A stretch of DNA of 64,000 nucleotides from Metellina segmentata. Lineage: Eukaryota; Arthropoda; Arachnida; Araneae; Tetragnathidae. The translations under genes and the position numbers were made by a program. Below are positions 47,801 to 57,348 of this stretch, piece by piece; positions within the stretch are counted from its first letter, which is position 1, and every line of letters starts with the position of its first letter. The notes under the pieces are model-generated. The model was not told where the DNA came from. It worked only from the letters and a program-made list of their open reading frames with translations, and did not search any database. The stretch is taken from NCBI GenBank assembly GCA_947359465.1, contig OX375873.1:75704278-75768277 (forward strand). The letters run 5' to 3'.

Positions 47801-50800
47801 AGCCGCTTTATTCTCCTCTTATCGATTCAAACCACTGCCCCTTCATCTTCAATTTCAACTTGGGAAATTAAAAGTAGTATGGGGGGACAGATCTGGTGAG
47901 TACAGGGAGTGGTTAATGCAAACAACCTGCCTTCTTGCTAAAAAATTGCTGCACAATGATGGACTTGCGAGACTGTACATTGTCTTGCAAGAGGCACCAA
48001 TTTCCACTATCCAACAACACGCCACATTTGTTTCAAAAGCCGATCCACAACGTCTTTGTAGAATGCACCCAGTCACAGTGGAACCGTGAAGAAGAAATTC
48101 TCAACATTTCCATCATTTCGAGTTGAACATGGACGACCTGATCTCTCGTCTTTGGTCCAGTCTCTTCCAGCTTTAAATCTTGAAAACCACTCAAATACTC
48201 ATGAATGACTCATACCATTGTCACCATACACATATTTAATAATTTTTTATGTTTATGTGGCTTTCCCTAATTTGAAACAAAATTTTCTTTTCTTTCTATG
48301 CTCCATTTTTTTCGATGACAATGACGCACACACATACTTTACACAAATGAATGCTGCCAATTTTGAAATTAATGCAATCACTTGAGACGCGTGGCTGAAA
48401 GTCGTTGATATGTCATTCCACCTGTTTGCAGAGATAGTGCCATCTGTTTAATTTTACGAGCGGGAGTCCTGGAACTTTTCGAATAGACTGTGAACAATGG
48501 TTAAACTTTTATGTAAGCTAATGATTGATCACTTTGTGTTTCATAACTATCAAGAAAGCTAAGATTCTTTTTTAGGACTAAATAAGCTGAAATAACTTGA
48601 GTGACAAACAAGATTTGTGCCATCTCAAAAACACATGCTGGAGTATACAGTAGGGTGTTACCAATTCCTCACAGCAAAATGATGAAAAGAGTGCCAGTTT
48701 AAGGAGACTAAGCTTTCCGGTCTCTACAATTTCCTTTTCAGTGTGTACCACTATTCTTCTTTCGAAAAAGTGAATCTGTCTTGTAGACAAATGTTGAAAA
48801 TCTGCTAACTTCTACCAACCAAATGTACTTTCTTTTATTCAATAAAACATAAGATCAAATACTAGTTAACTGTGAGGCCTGGCATGATTTTAATTTTTTG
48901 TCACAAAGCTAAAAAGCTGTTCATGCCAGATGGTTATATTTAGCATTGTCAGCAACATGCGGCTTGACAACAACGAGATTGCAACTGATGTCTCAATTTT
49001 TTTCAAGCATTTTGTGCAAGCAACTTTCTCATGGAATTTTAACTTTATCTTTAACCAGAATTGAAATTCCGATTTGGAAGAATAAAAGAGCTAGTTTACA
49101 GAACAAAGTTCATCAGTTTCAGAGCAGTTGATGTTATGTAAACACATAGTTTTAACAAATGCCTTGTTTCATTTTGTAGTCCTGTGTTGCTTCTACAAAC
49201 AGTATTTTGCAATACTTTAGAAATTTTTAGGACACTTAGGTCATATAGAATCAATGGTGCACACTATGTATGCATGGATTTAAATAAGCATAATCATCTC
49301 TAGATACACTTAGGCAACAATCTATTAACCAACACTAACAAGCTAATTCAGTGAAAACAAAAATGACGGAGACCACGTTGAAATTTTATCTGGATTCAGC
49401 ACCATAATTTTTCACTCTTCCTTATTTAGAAGTACTTTTCTAATGGACATGGAATTTCAAGTTAAAAAATAACAAACAGAAACAGGCATTAAAAAAGCTG
49501 AATAAATGTCAATATTTCTCTTATTTAAAAAAAAATGTAATGGTTAAAGTTCAAATACACAAAATATTCAAAAGAAGGTTACCAATTGTTATTTCCCCGT
49601 GAAGTTCGCTTTCTTTACAAATGACAGCACCCGGTGCTATTGTGACTCTGAAATGACAACAGAAAAATTCATGAGATTTTGAAAATTCAGCTACTATAAA
49701 ACTGTACTACAGCAAAGGGATTTTACATCCTTAACAAACTAGAGTGCAAATTAATTAATCCTTGGCAAAGAAGCAGAAAATTTAATACAAGCAATAAAGA
49801 AATTGAATTTTTTAAATATAAGAAAAAAATAAACGATATTTTTTAAACACTTGGTAACTGACACATAACAAGGCTGAACTTTCTAATAACTAAATGTTCC
49901 TTCTTAAGGCTAAAAATGTTACTGATATTTAAGTACATACAAAATTAATTGTTACACCGATCAGATTTAAAATTGATTACTTTTTACCAATAAGAACTAT
50001 TTAAATCGAATGTGTAAAAATTTTTGGGTAACATAACCATGAATTCTAAAATTGTTAATATATTATATTACTATTTTTAATAGTTAATAATTAAAGGAAA
50101 TAATAATCTGAAATAAGATGATATGCTTCAATTTAACCCTAGCAACGACTATGTTGCTCAAAATACATGAAAACAAATCTCGCTACATTTTTAATTCCCT
50201 ATGATATGTAGCATTTATGACTTAAAAAAGGGGTGACTCCAAAGATTGCAATTTAAGTAGCAAAGTTTAAATCAAGAATGAGTCAGAGAATACTTCAACT
50301 ATGTAATATTAACATACTTTTTGATATTAGTAAGATATTCATCTGGACACACATACTACTACAAAGATTGTATAACATAAAAGTAAGTTTACAGATGAGA
50401 TGAATATTTAGAATTACGGATCAACATAAATTGTGTTTTGGTGATGATATATGTAGGGAAGCTCTAGATTTTATTAAAAAAAATTAAGAGTTTGAGGTAG
50501 AATACAGAATTTAGACTGTTGATTAATATATGATTGCAACATTCCTTTAGATATATGGAAAGTGAAATATAGTTTGGATAAGAAATTCGGCCTTAACTTA
50601 AATCTTTATGCAGCGTAAAAGGTATAACGTTTTAAGTAATTTATACATTGATTTTCAAACAGCAGAAAATCTATACCTTTTTTGTTGCTTTATAATACTT
50701 AGTTGTAGTGATTACTACCTTATAAACTAATCTAGTAGTTAAACTGATTCAAAACTACTCTTTTCAAAAGCCTTTGGACGTAGTATTCGAGTTCAGCATA

Positions 50801-50937
50801 TTACATCACATCGGATTGTAAATTTTTCATTTAAATTGTCAAATAACGAAAATTAAAAAATAAGATTAGTTAGTAAATTATGAAAACGACAATCAGTCAT
50901 CCAACTTTTGAGCTACTCACTTTGATCGCGAAGTCAT
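32612..50937 (-). CDS. DCTN6: Dynactin subunit 6 (p27), complete, seven coding exons
   Basis: A subunit of the pointed-end complex of dynactin, the dynein activator, with a left-handed beta-helix of hexapeptide repeats (family knowledge). Coding exons: 50937-50921, 49647-49583, 47190-47087, 42669-42585, 41730-41683, 37289-37147, 32698-32612. Phases fit throughout (17, 65, 104, 85, 48, 143, 87 bases; 549 in all), giving 182 residues against about 190 in vertebrates. Recognisable runs: [99 protein letters not shown] and the C-terminal [20 protein letters not shown]. The start is Met50937, 12 residues including itself before GAVICK. The frame is open upstream of it (to an ATG at 51153), so a longer or alternative N-terminus is possible. 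The only weak border is the acceptor of exon 4 (CACCAAAG). Confidence 0.95.
32770..32803. repeat. (AT)n microsatellite
   Basis: About 34 bases of alternating AT in the last DCTN6 intron, close to its acceptor. Confidence 0.9.
32805..34950. other. DCTN6 intron, nothing recognised
   Basis: AT-rich, with short repeated phrases such as TTACATAGATAGACAAAA near 33580 and 33623, but no coding or transposon signature. Confidence 0.4.
34953..35496 (-). mobile_element. Non-autonomous Helitron, family 1, copy 2
   Basis: Diverged sister of 15064-15700. On the - strand it starts TCTCTATATATAATTCTCTT at 35496 and ends GGGCGGCCCCTAG at 34953, followed by T. Shared internal landmarks are GGATTGCAAAGCAATCC, CACATGTCTTCATTG and CATTTCGAGTCAAAATTTGC. 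It is about 90 bases shorter than copy 1. It abuts another Helitron-type end at 35497. Confidence 0.75.
35497..36490 (-). mobile_element. Tandem Helitron-type elements, family 2
   Basis: Two - strand 3' ends of the form GTGACTAG occur at 35497 and 35773. The second is preceded by a hairpin CACTGT...ACAGTG. Downstream of each lie related segments ending GAAAATATAAATATTTAATT (near 35680 and 36040), so they are two direct copies, the first truncated. The common 5' end is near 36490 (TCTAATATTATAAAAGAAAG). Related pieces are at 39235-39817 and 42877-43518. Confidence 0.6.
36500..37140. other. DCTN6 intron, nothing recognised
   Basis: AT-rich intron sequence next to exon 6. No repeat or exon recognised. 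Confidence 0.4.
37147..37289 (-). CDS. DCTN6: DCTN6 exon 6
   Basis: Acceptor TACTTTCAG, donor GTAAGT. Encodes [20 protein letters not shown], then [17 protein letters not shown]. These are beta-helix rungs ending in the family-typical IPENTVIYG. Confidence 0.96.
37295..39230. other. DCTN6 intron, mostly unassigned
   Basis: Near 38610-38680 a segment GGGGTTGCAAAGGATCGAGT followed by CATATCCAGATATAGCAATT repeats one at 35715-35771, so a shared repeat is present. Otherwise nothing was recognised. Confidence 0.35.
39235..39817 (-). mobile_element. Helitron-type fragment, family 2
   Basis: On the - strand it starts TCTACTATTATAAAAAGAAG at 39817, preceded by A, a typical Helitron 5' end. Internal blocks match 35497-36490 (ATTTTAAAATTCAACCTAGA-like and GATTGCTAAAGATAG-like sequence). 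No CTAG end was found, so it is probably truncated. Confidence 0.5.
39818..41110 (+). mobile_element. Diverged copy of the 57-59 kb Helitron
   Basis: Shares ordered blocks with 57349-59686, for example AAACTCATTGATCATAAAAG near 40231 and 57801, AGAATTAATTTAAAAATTTG-like sequence, and a 3' part with CATTATATGGATGGATACAC near 41011 and its partner near 59488. The ends are not sharp. Confidence 0.5.
41683..41730 (-). CDS. DCTN6: DCTN6 exon 5 (48-bp micro-exon)
   Basis: Acceptor TTTTATCAG, donor GTATGT. Encodes [16 protein letters not shown] across the split codons, matching the SQAMKMGDNNVIESK region of vertebrate DCTN6. It is too short for ordinary frame searches; found by the missing rung and phase. 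Confidence 0.92.
41735..42580. other. DCTN6 intron 4, nothing recognised
   Basis: AT-rich intron, with no repeat or exon recognised. Confidence 0.4.
42585..42669 (-). CDS. DCTN6: DCTN6 exon 4
   Basis: Encodes [20 protein letters not shown] then NNVFEVGA. The donor is GTATCC. The acceptor CACCAAAG is poor in pyrimidines, but it is the one that keeps phase with exon 3 and gives the expected spacing between IEEQ and MVIG. Confidence 0.85.
42877..43518 (-). mobile_element. Helitron-type element, family 2
   Basis: On the - strand it starts TCTCTAATATTATAGAAGGA at 43518, preceded by A, and ends with a hairpin CACAGTGCTGGCCACATAGTG and GTGACGAT near 42877. The last four bases would be CTAG in the intact family. 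Internally the phrase CATTTGGTTTG occurs three times with 'ATAACAGCCA'. Confidence 0.55.
43471..43760. repeat. Tandem duplication of 145 bp
   Basis: Units 43471-43615 and 43616-43760 start GGACTGTCTACACAGGCAGA and differ at only a few bases. The duplication includes the 5' end of the Helitron-type element plus its flank, so it happened after insertion. Confidence 0.9.
43981..44220 (-). mobile_element. tRNA-derived SINE, family B, copy 2
   Basis: On the - strand a B-box-like GGTTCAATTTC is followed by GGTTGTATTTCTTTTC, TTGTCTGTCTTGGG and CAAATATGGTCATTG, the same order as at 54175-54413. The head is partly decayed. Confidence 0.6.
45100..45512. repeat. Short satellite-like array, period about 169 bp
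   Basis: GATTGGATAATATCATCTGC begins at 45157 and 45326, and a diverged GATTGTATAATATCTTCTG at 45494. Each unit ends with GTTAAATCAGAAAGGTGTAA. A partial unit end precedes the first copy near 45102. So there are two full and two partial units. Confidence 0.85.
45775..46415 (-). pseudogene. Broken copy of an unnamed repetitive arthropod ORF
   Basis: The upstream part (46412-46146) reads [20 protein letters not shown], then [19 protein letters not shown], then [13 protein letters not shown]. After frame breaks the downstream part (about 45965-45775) reads [18 protein letters not shown], then [19 protein letters not shown] recall similar 'SRYLP-DLK-VIDPVIQRN' and 'PCHTQ-VER' frames as a high-copy, unnamed family in arthropod genomes, probably mobile; no function is claimed. 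Confidence 0.45.
47087..47190 (-). CDS. DCTN6: DCTN6 exon 3
   Basis: Acceptor CAATTATTTAG, donor GTGTAA. Encodes [20 protein letters not shown] and then [13 protein letters not shown], the central hexapeptide-repeat rungs. Confidence 0.95.
47609..48490 (-). pseudogene. Dead mariner-type transposon
   Basis: Inverted ends: GTATTCAAAATGTTCCAGGA at 47611 and, at the right, the complement of ATTCGAAAAGTTCCAGGACT near 48485. The - strand transposase is in pieces: an N-terminal MEHRK, then YGDNGMSHS and [20 protein letters not shown] with GRP (helix-turn-helix region), then [13 protein letters not shown] and a catalytic-region remnant with YSPDLSPH in another frame. Several stops and shifts make it inactive. 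Lies in DCTN6 intron 2. Confidence 0.75.
48500..49575. other. DCTN6 intron, nothing recognised
   Basis: AT-rich, no coding or transposon signature was recognised. Confidence 0.4.
49583..49647 (-). CDS. DCTN6: DCTN6 exon 2
   Basis: Acceptor TCATTTCAG, donor GTAACC. Encodes [20 protein letters not shown], the first beta-helix rungs (APGAVVC in vertebrates). Confidence 0.96.
49655..50915. other. DCTN6 intron 1, nothing recognised
   Basis: AT-rich, without recognisable exon or repeat. Confidence 0.4.
50921..50937 (-). CDS. DCTN6: DCTN6 exon 1 (first coding exon)
   Basis: ATG at 50937-50935, MTSRSK, then donor GTGAGT. Vertebrate DCTN6 has about ten residues before its IAPGA, so this short start fits. 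Upstream sequence is open in the same frame to 51153. Confidence 0.8.
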
Positions 50938-51103
50938 TGTTTCGATCAGGTAATAAAATTGCTGAAAGGAACTGAAGAATTCACTTTTCTTCAAATTAAT
51001 TATAGAAATGTAATAGCACAGACGACTAATTCTTGCTCGAGAAGTAAATAAGGAAAACCAAACTTCTGATTCACAATATCTCAGTTGTTGAGTTGTACGG
51101 TAC

Positions 51104-51153
51104 CTTTCACAGTTTTCAGATTTGAAAATTATTCGTTTGGTCGTTTCTGCCAT
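51104..51153 (-). CDS. DCTN6: Possible alternative first exon of DCTN6
   Basis: ATG at 51153 opens MAETTKRIIFKSENCE and reaches a donor GTACCG after 50 bases, the same phase as exon 1. Vertebrate DCTN6 starts MAEKTQKS, a hint but possibly chance. Confidence 0.3.
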
Positions 51154-51159
51154 TCATAT

Positions 51160-52230
51160 TACTGAATATTTACATTTTGGATTATTTCTGCTTGTAAAAT
51201 CTCCATAATAACGCGATAGTATTTATCTCGATATAGCGGTTCATTTTCGTGTAATATCGTTCATCAAATGCTTTTATTGATGCACGTTGTTTATTGCTTC
51301 ATTTTATATGCATTTGCACTTATATAATCTTGAATCCGAAACACTTTTTGGAACAACAAATTATAAATCTAAAAAAATTTAACACATTGCAAATTTTATT
51401 CCAAAAGGTAAAAATCGTAAATTGTAGGACTATAAAAAAATTTTTCTCTGCCTGCTGAAAAAGAAATTTATTAGAAAATGGAAAACAAACATTAGTAAAT
51501 TCAGTTTTTTTTCTACTTTTTTAGAAGCAGATCCTATTGAATGATTTTTTAAAAATCTTGTTACTTGTTTTGTTTTCGTTTTTTGAGCAAATAAGGTTTG
51601 AAATATCGACTGGTAGACAGCGCCCTCTCCTAGTAACTAGGTTCCCGTTTCCTAAGCATGTGGGAAAATTACGATGTGCCTTTCATTCCCAGATGAACAA
51701 TCGTCGCAGCGGGATGGGAGATGCTTTCTGCTTGGATTGTTTGTTGTGCTGTGTTCACATGTATAAAACTACTAGTTGTTTAAAAATCCTCTTTCAAAAG
51801 CACGGCGTTGTCTAATTCTATGTTTGAATTTTTTTTTTAAATCGAGATTTATGAAATAGGTTTTCTTACTCTGGTATATTTTTTTAAAAGAAAATACTTT
51901 TTGGTAAGTACTTGTGACTGGAAGAAAAACTACTGAAAATATATCAGAGGTGTCATGTTTTTGTTCATGATAGTGTAATTAAAAAATAAAACATTTAATC
52001 AAATTATAATAACTTTTAAAAAGAAATATTCTGTTATAAAATTATTCATGTATTCTTATATTTGGATGCTGCACTTTAATTTTTAAAGAAAATTGTACAA
52101 ATAAGAGTTTTGAAATATTAATTGAAGAATGTTAGATTTCTTACACATTTTTTTCATTCAATTAGACTTGTTTTTCTCCAATGTAATGTTGTTGTATCTA
52201 GCATTGCAACAACAACAAAAAAAAAAAACA
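51160..52230. other. Region upstream of DCTN6
   Basis: Probably holds the DCTN6 promoter. At 51600-51720 the composition is less AT-rich and includes GCGCCCTCT (51620-51628), the core of the CTCF motif. No protein-coding similarity was recognised in the short frames here. Confidence 0.3.
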
Positions 52231-52236
52231 TATTCT

Positions 52237-52445
52237 CCTGAAAAATATTTTTTTTTATGTTTACTTTTGAATTTCTGTACTTTATTATTAGATAATATAA
52301 AAAAATATTAAAGTAATATTTATATTATTTTATTTTTATTATAATTATATCTATATTTTTTATTTATATAATATTATTTTATTAGCCTGAAAAATATTTT
52401 TTTTTAGTCTACTTTTGAATTTCGGTATTTTATTATTAGATTAAA
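52237..52445. repeat. Direct repeat of about 57 bp around an AT-only spacer
   Basis: CCTGAAAAATATTTTTTTTT, then TACTTTTGAATTTC and TTTATTATTAGAT occur near 52237 and 52386. Between them is sequence of almost only A and T that can fold on itself. Confidence 0.7.
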
Positions 52446-53368
52446 AATGTTTTGCAATTGCTATCAATTATCTGTGAAAATTAACAATCAACTTCATGGA
52501 TTTTACTGATAAAAATGCACAAAAATGTTTTTTATGTTTATCTTGTATTTCTTGAAAATGATTTAATGACATGTCAATTTATCAATAAATTTATGGCAAA
52601 ATCAACGATATAATATTATTTATTTTGCCTAAGTACATTGGTCTCGTGTTATTTAATTTGTAATTTTGACGATTTATTTAAACCAAGTGGTTTTGATGAG
52701 ATCTCTCGCGTTTATCAAGATCTGAACAATCTTGCTGCTGACGAGATCTTTCGTTATAGAGAATGCCTATTGAATTCTAAAAGAAGATATTGACGTCTTT
52801 TGATGACGATATCATTTCAGTTTGTTTCCAATGACGAGATTACTTGTCCATCAAGATCTGGTGAGTTTTGATAATCACGAGAGATTTTATTGACATAACC
52901 ACGAGGAGAGTTTAAAAATTAATTACTTGGTTTAGTGATCAGCATTAAAGGATGGATAGGTGTGATTCGTTATTTTGAACAAATAAATTGTTATGCGATA
53001 AATAAGGACCGACTTATATTATATGAGTTTGAGTTTTAAAATTGGAGAAGGTATATGTTTTTGTGCTTCACATATGTAATAATTGGTTGTTACTCGTTCA
53101 TTTTTCAAATCAAGCTTGTCTGTAATTAGCTAATTGGAAAACTATTGAAAAATTTAAGGTCAAAAAGAAAAGAAGGATTTTAGTAACTGATCATTATCCT
53201 TCCCCCTCCATTCAGTTAAAAAAATTTAACTTACACAGACATAATAGTAATCCGTGGTTTTGTTTTAACTGATCAGCCATTGTTTTATTCCGTATTTTAT
53301 AATAAATCATCCGAAAGTCTAAAATGTCCCTGTATTAGAAATTGAATAACATTTTTCGTTTTTCACAG

Positions 53369-53541
53369 GACTTCCACTATGCTATTCTTCATTCCATGCT
53401 TCTACTGCTCTGTAATCAAGTCTGAAAAGAGTGTGTCAGGAAATGGGAAAATGACGTGACAAGAGTCCAAAAATGACGAATATGACAGCTTTGTGGAGGA
53501 GAGTTGTTATTCTCCTAGTTGTTGTTATTGCCATTCTTCAA
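53369..53541 (+). CDS. Possible first coding exon of a signal-anchored protein
   Basis: Acceptor TTTTTCACAG precedes 53369 and a perfect donor GTAAGT follows 53541. After about 100 bases of 5' UTR an ATG at 53473 opens MTNMTALWRRVVILLVVVIA and ILQ, phase 0. The short N-terminus, two Arg and a run of Val/Ile/Leu look like a signal anchor (type II membrane protein) or signal peptide. Two tiny upstream frames (ATGGGAAAATGA, ATGACGTGA) precede it. No following exon was recognised in the window. Confidence 0.4.
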
Positions 53542-54174
53542 GTAAGTAAATTTCAGACTTATATTGTCTTCAAAGACTTTAAGACATTTCGCACCACTAA
53601 AAGAACAATGTCACAACTAAAAACAAGCTGTTTTTCAAAAAAGTGGGAAAACAAAGCTTTTGTTTATTGATAAAGACTACATTGTCTTTTCTACCCGACA
53701 TTTGGTTAAATAATAATAATCTGGATTCTAATAATAATATGCTAAGAGACTTACCGCTTTCATCAGAGGTGCCCATAAACTGAAAAATTATCTTTTAGAT
53801 TTTATTTTGAGTTGTGTCACTGTTCTTTTATTGGTGCGATTTATTCAATTGATTTTTGTTACGCTAACGATTTATGTTTTCGTAAAAAATTAATGAATAG
53901 AAAATTGTAGTCGATATTTGTTCTGCGAACCAAAAACGTCAACTCGGAATTCTGTTACACTTCTATTTCCATAACTAAAACCTTAACAGTCTTTCGAACC
54001 AACATTGCATTCAAGAGAAATAGAGGTAGTATGATAAAATAAATGAAATTCGCGACTTTAGAAAATGCTGATTTTCTTTTCCATAAATAGCTAAATAACA
54101 ATATCCATTTCACAAATTTTGGCGATGTCGAATAAATCATATTTATGTTCTCGAAATTAATTTTTTTCTTTTTA

Positions 54175-54413
54175 ATCTGTGACTCAGTGAGTTTGACTAC
54201 TGCGCTAGCAACCTACGAGTTGGAAGAGCAGGTTCTATTCCTGTAATTTTTTTACCGGAATAGATCATTCCCTGTGTTGTATTTCTTTCAATTGTGTTAG
54301 TTGAACTTTCTTTGAGTGTGTATATGCATTATTCGACGGTTGTCTGTCTTGTGTTGTGCGCAGCTTGGGCGAATGTGGCCCGTACACAATATAAACCCAA
54401 CCAAACTTTTAAG
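54175..54413 (+). mobile_element. tRNA-derived SINE, family B, copy 3
   Basis: The head shows CTCAGTGAGTTTGACTAC (A box region) and GGTTCTATTCC (B box). The body is GTTGTATTTCTTTCAATTGT, then TTGTCTGTCTTGTG, then an end ATAAACCCAACCAAAC. It is the most complete copy of the family here. Confidence 0.65.
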
Positions 54414-54419
54414 CATGAT

Positions 54420-57340
54420 GTAAAACTATATACTATTATCATTTTTACCCAGTTAGTCTACGACTGATTAATGACAATTCTCAGTCTTCGTGGTTGAGAA
54501 CTCTCATCAAATACGTCGCAGAAATCTTATAAAAGTATTTCACGCCTCCAAGTTACTTAAGATAATAATTATTTATAATTATAGGATAATGAATGACAAA
54601 CCCTGTTTTGCGAATTTGCAAATAAGAAAACATAAGAAAGAAGTCTAATTATCCACGTATAGCAGTAAAAGACCACAGAGCAGTAAACCTAACCAGAGAT
54701 TAATTTTTCGTTTTTTCAAAAATTATTGGATAAAAGTGCGGCATAGAAGAAAAACTATCCTCATACTTTTTCTTTTAAAACATCTTCCGTGGGTCTTGGG
54801 TAGTTTTTATATATTTTAAATATTTTACATCAGTAGAATTTCGAATAACGATGAGAAAAAATAAGTTTCCATTTTGTTAAATTTAAGACCAAAAAATTAC
54901 CCTTTCTAAAAATTTCAAAAATAATTTTTGTATATTCAGATTTTCTTTCTAACAAGAAATATATAACTGGCAAAATATGTTGCAAATTTACACGATTTGA
55001 ATATGTATCCAAAAGAAACCTGTTTTCGAATAATAACAGAAAATATTCGTGTGCTTTCGTTACTAAATTTTTTTTTCCGAGACTGCATTTTTGAGACGGC
55101 AGCAATTTTTTTCTCTCAAGGTGATTGAGTATGAGAATATTCCATCAAATGTACTTATAATTGTTGTTCAAAAAGGGAAAAGTCTCTTATCTTTTTCCAA
55201 AAAAATACAAATTCGGATTCTTAATTGTGACAGTCAATTTAAAGATTCGTTTCACTTATTTCTAGTAGAATTACCTGACTTAATCCGGGTTGAATTGGTT
55301 AACTGTATATTGAAGAGAGAACCAGAAAGATCACTTTTCTCTTTTGTAGAAAATACCATCATTTGAGTTGTTAAGTCTTACATCAACACTTGAGAATTGC
55401 AAGTATCTTGAAAAATTTAGATCACGAATCCACTTCAATTTGAGATATGATTTGTTTTCGTTGCTTTTGTGCTCATCCCCAATGGATTTTTCCGCCTCTT
55501 CAAGTCGATTCCACGCTTCTGTCTCCTCCCACTTACAACTTCATCAAGTGGAATCAAATTCCAAAACGACTCTTTCTTCCATCTGCAATTTATCAGATAA
55601 TTCTACATTTCTTTGTGCACTGGTACAATAACCAAGTACCTATCTGATTACAAGTGGCATCTACTATTTTTGGACGAATAAAACGATGTAAGATGTAATG
55701 AAAACGCTCTTTTAAAGTATCACAAAGATCGTAAGGTTGGAAAAGTGGTATTGATTTATTGTTCTTCTCGTCAATCGTGTCGAAGTATTTTTGAGCGCAT
55801 TATATTCGGAGGAAAAATAGAAGTAACGGCATGTTTCTTTTTTAATATTTAGTGAAACACACAAAAGCTATTATTGATTTTTATTTGTAGATTCAGTTTT
55901 CTTTTTCTAATAACTGATATTGTTTTTAAATATTGGGTAAAGAAATATTTTCCTCTTGTTTTACTCTTCTAAATAAAAATCGTTTTTAAAGAAATTCCGT
56001 CGTCCTTAGAAGTGTAAGTGGAGATATGTTTTAGAAATGCACAAGTGTTTTATATCTAGTTGTTAATTAATTGATGATAGAAATAAAAATATCTCTGAGA
56101 TACTTAGAACTATACCTTTAGGTAATAAAGCAAAAACTGAATGCTACACAACTTAAGTGGAGGCGTTAAGTTTAGTTATGTGAAATAATTTCTTGAGAAA
56201 ATCTTGTAAAAGGAACATGACTAGCTATTAAGCGATACTAGAACTTCTAGTGTTTTTATTTATTAGAATATTTTTGGCAGCCACAGGGCATTATTTCTTC
56301 TTGTAGTTTAACGCCAAGGGGCTATTTATTTTGTTGCTGTTCTGTAATTAATTGTTAATATTTTATTTTAATAAACTTTGATGTTTATAAAGATAATTTT
56401 TATTTCTTTTAGAAATTGCAGTTCACAAACCCATCGTGACGCTAGAAATTTCTTTCAATGTACGCCAGAACTCTTTTCTTAAAAAAAAATATCTTCTCAA
56501 CAGTTAGCTTTACAATTTTTGAATTTTTTAAATTGTTAAGCATGTAGATTGCTTAACTTGCTTGGAAATAAACTAGTCAAGAATCAAACATGACGTATAA
56601 AAATCTTCTGAAATTGTGTTTAAAACTACATACCCACACAAAAATTTTGAGGTTTCCACACAAAAGAAATTTTTTTAAATATATATGTGCTGTAAATGTA
56701 TAAATATTTTATGAATTCGCTTGATTGTGAGACGAAAGAAAATAATTCTCTGGAGATAGGCGAGATTTAAGAGTGTGTTAGCTAGGTAAAATGTTATGTC
56801 GGTAAAGTTAAACAAACCCCGTTCCCTCAGTGAGTTACGATGCATTCAGGGCTTTATAAAACTCTCCTATAATATTTTAATTAAAATGGCAGGCCCATTT
56901 TAACTTTGAACTCCTCTCTGCACCTCTTCACTAATGCAAATATTCTGTTTCTAATGCTACGCTATTTTGTGTCACAAGCTATTAAAGGTTTAGCTGACCC
57001 ATGATGCTTTATTTGTGTGGTCAACACCCATTACCTGAGCAAAAGTTAGCTAGACACAATTGTTAAATGGGTAAATTGGGATTCTGGAGTGATTTTTCTC
57101 CCTGAATCACACTAAGCAGTTTCTTTCACCAGAGATCAATGCTTTCTTTATGGAAAAGGACCAGATATGCAGGAAAAAATTTAAGTCGAAATTAGACGAA
57201 TAAATAAACGAAGAAATTCCATATATTTGGTTACCACAAGCCAAATGTGTCGGTTTCCTATTCTTACGTCTTAGTAAATGAAATATAAATACGTGAAATA
57301 CTCTTTTGAAATATTCTACAAAAAAATAAAACAACAGCTA
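54420..57340. other. AT-rich stretch, nothing recognised
   Basis: Several short open frames (for example 55447-55647) have no recognisable relatives and no convincing splice borders. No repeat was identified. Confidence 0.35.
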
Positions 57341-57348
57341 TATTTAAA

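Noticed and set aside
47496..48126. Several overlapping + strand frames of 60-103 codons
   Set aside because: They are antisense to the broken mariner transposase.
51104..51153. A 78-residue N-terminal extension of DCTN6 read straight from 51153 through exon 1
   Set aside because: Kept only as an alternative start. Family members begin close to the first beta-helix rung, and the extension has no similarity.
55447..55647. A 66-codon frame that might be a second exon of the 53.4-kb gene
   Set aside because: No good acceptor in a matching phase and no recognisable domain.
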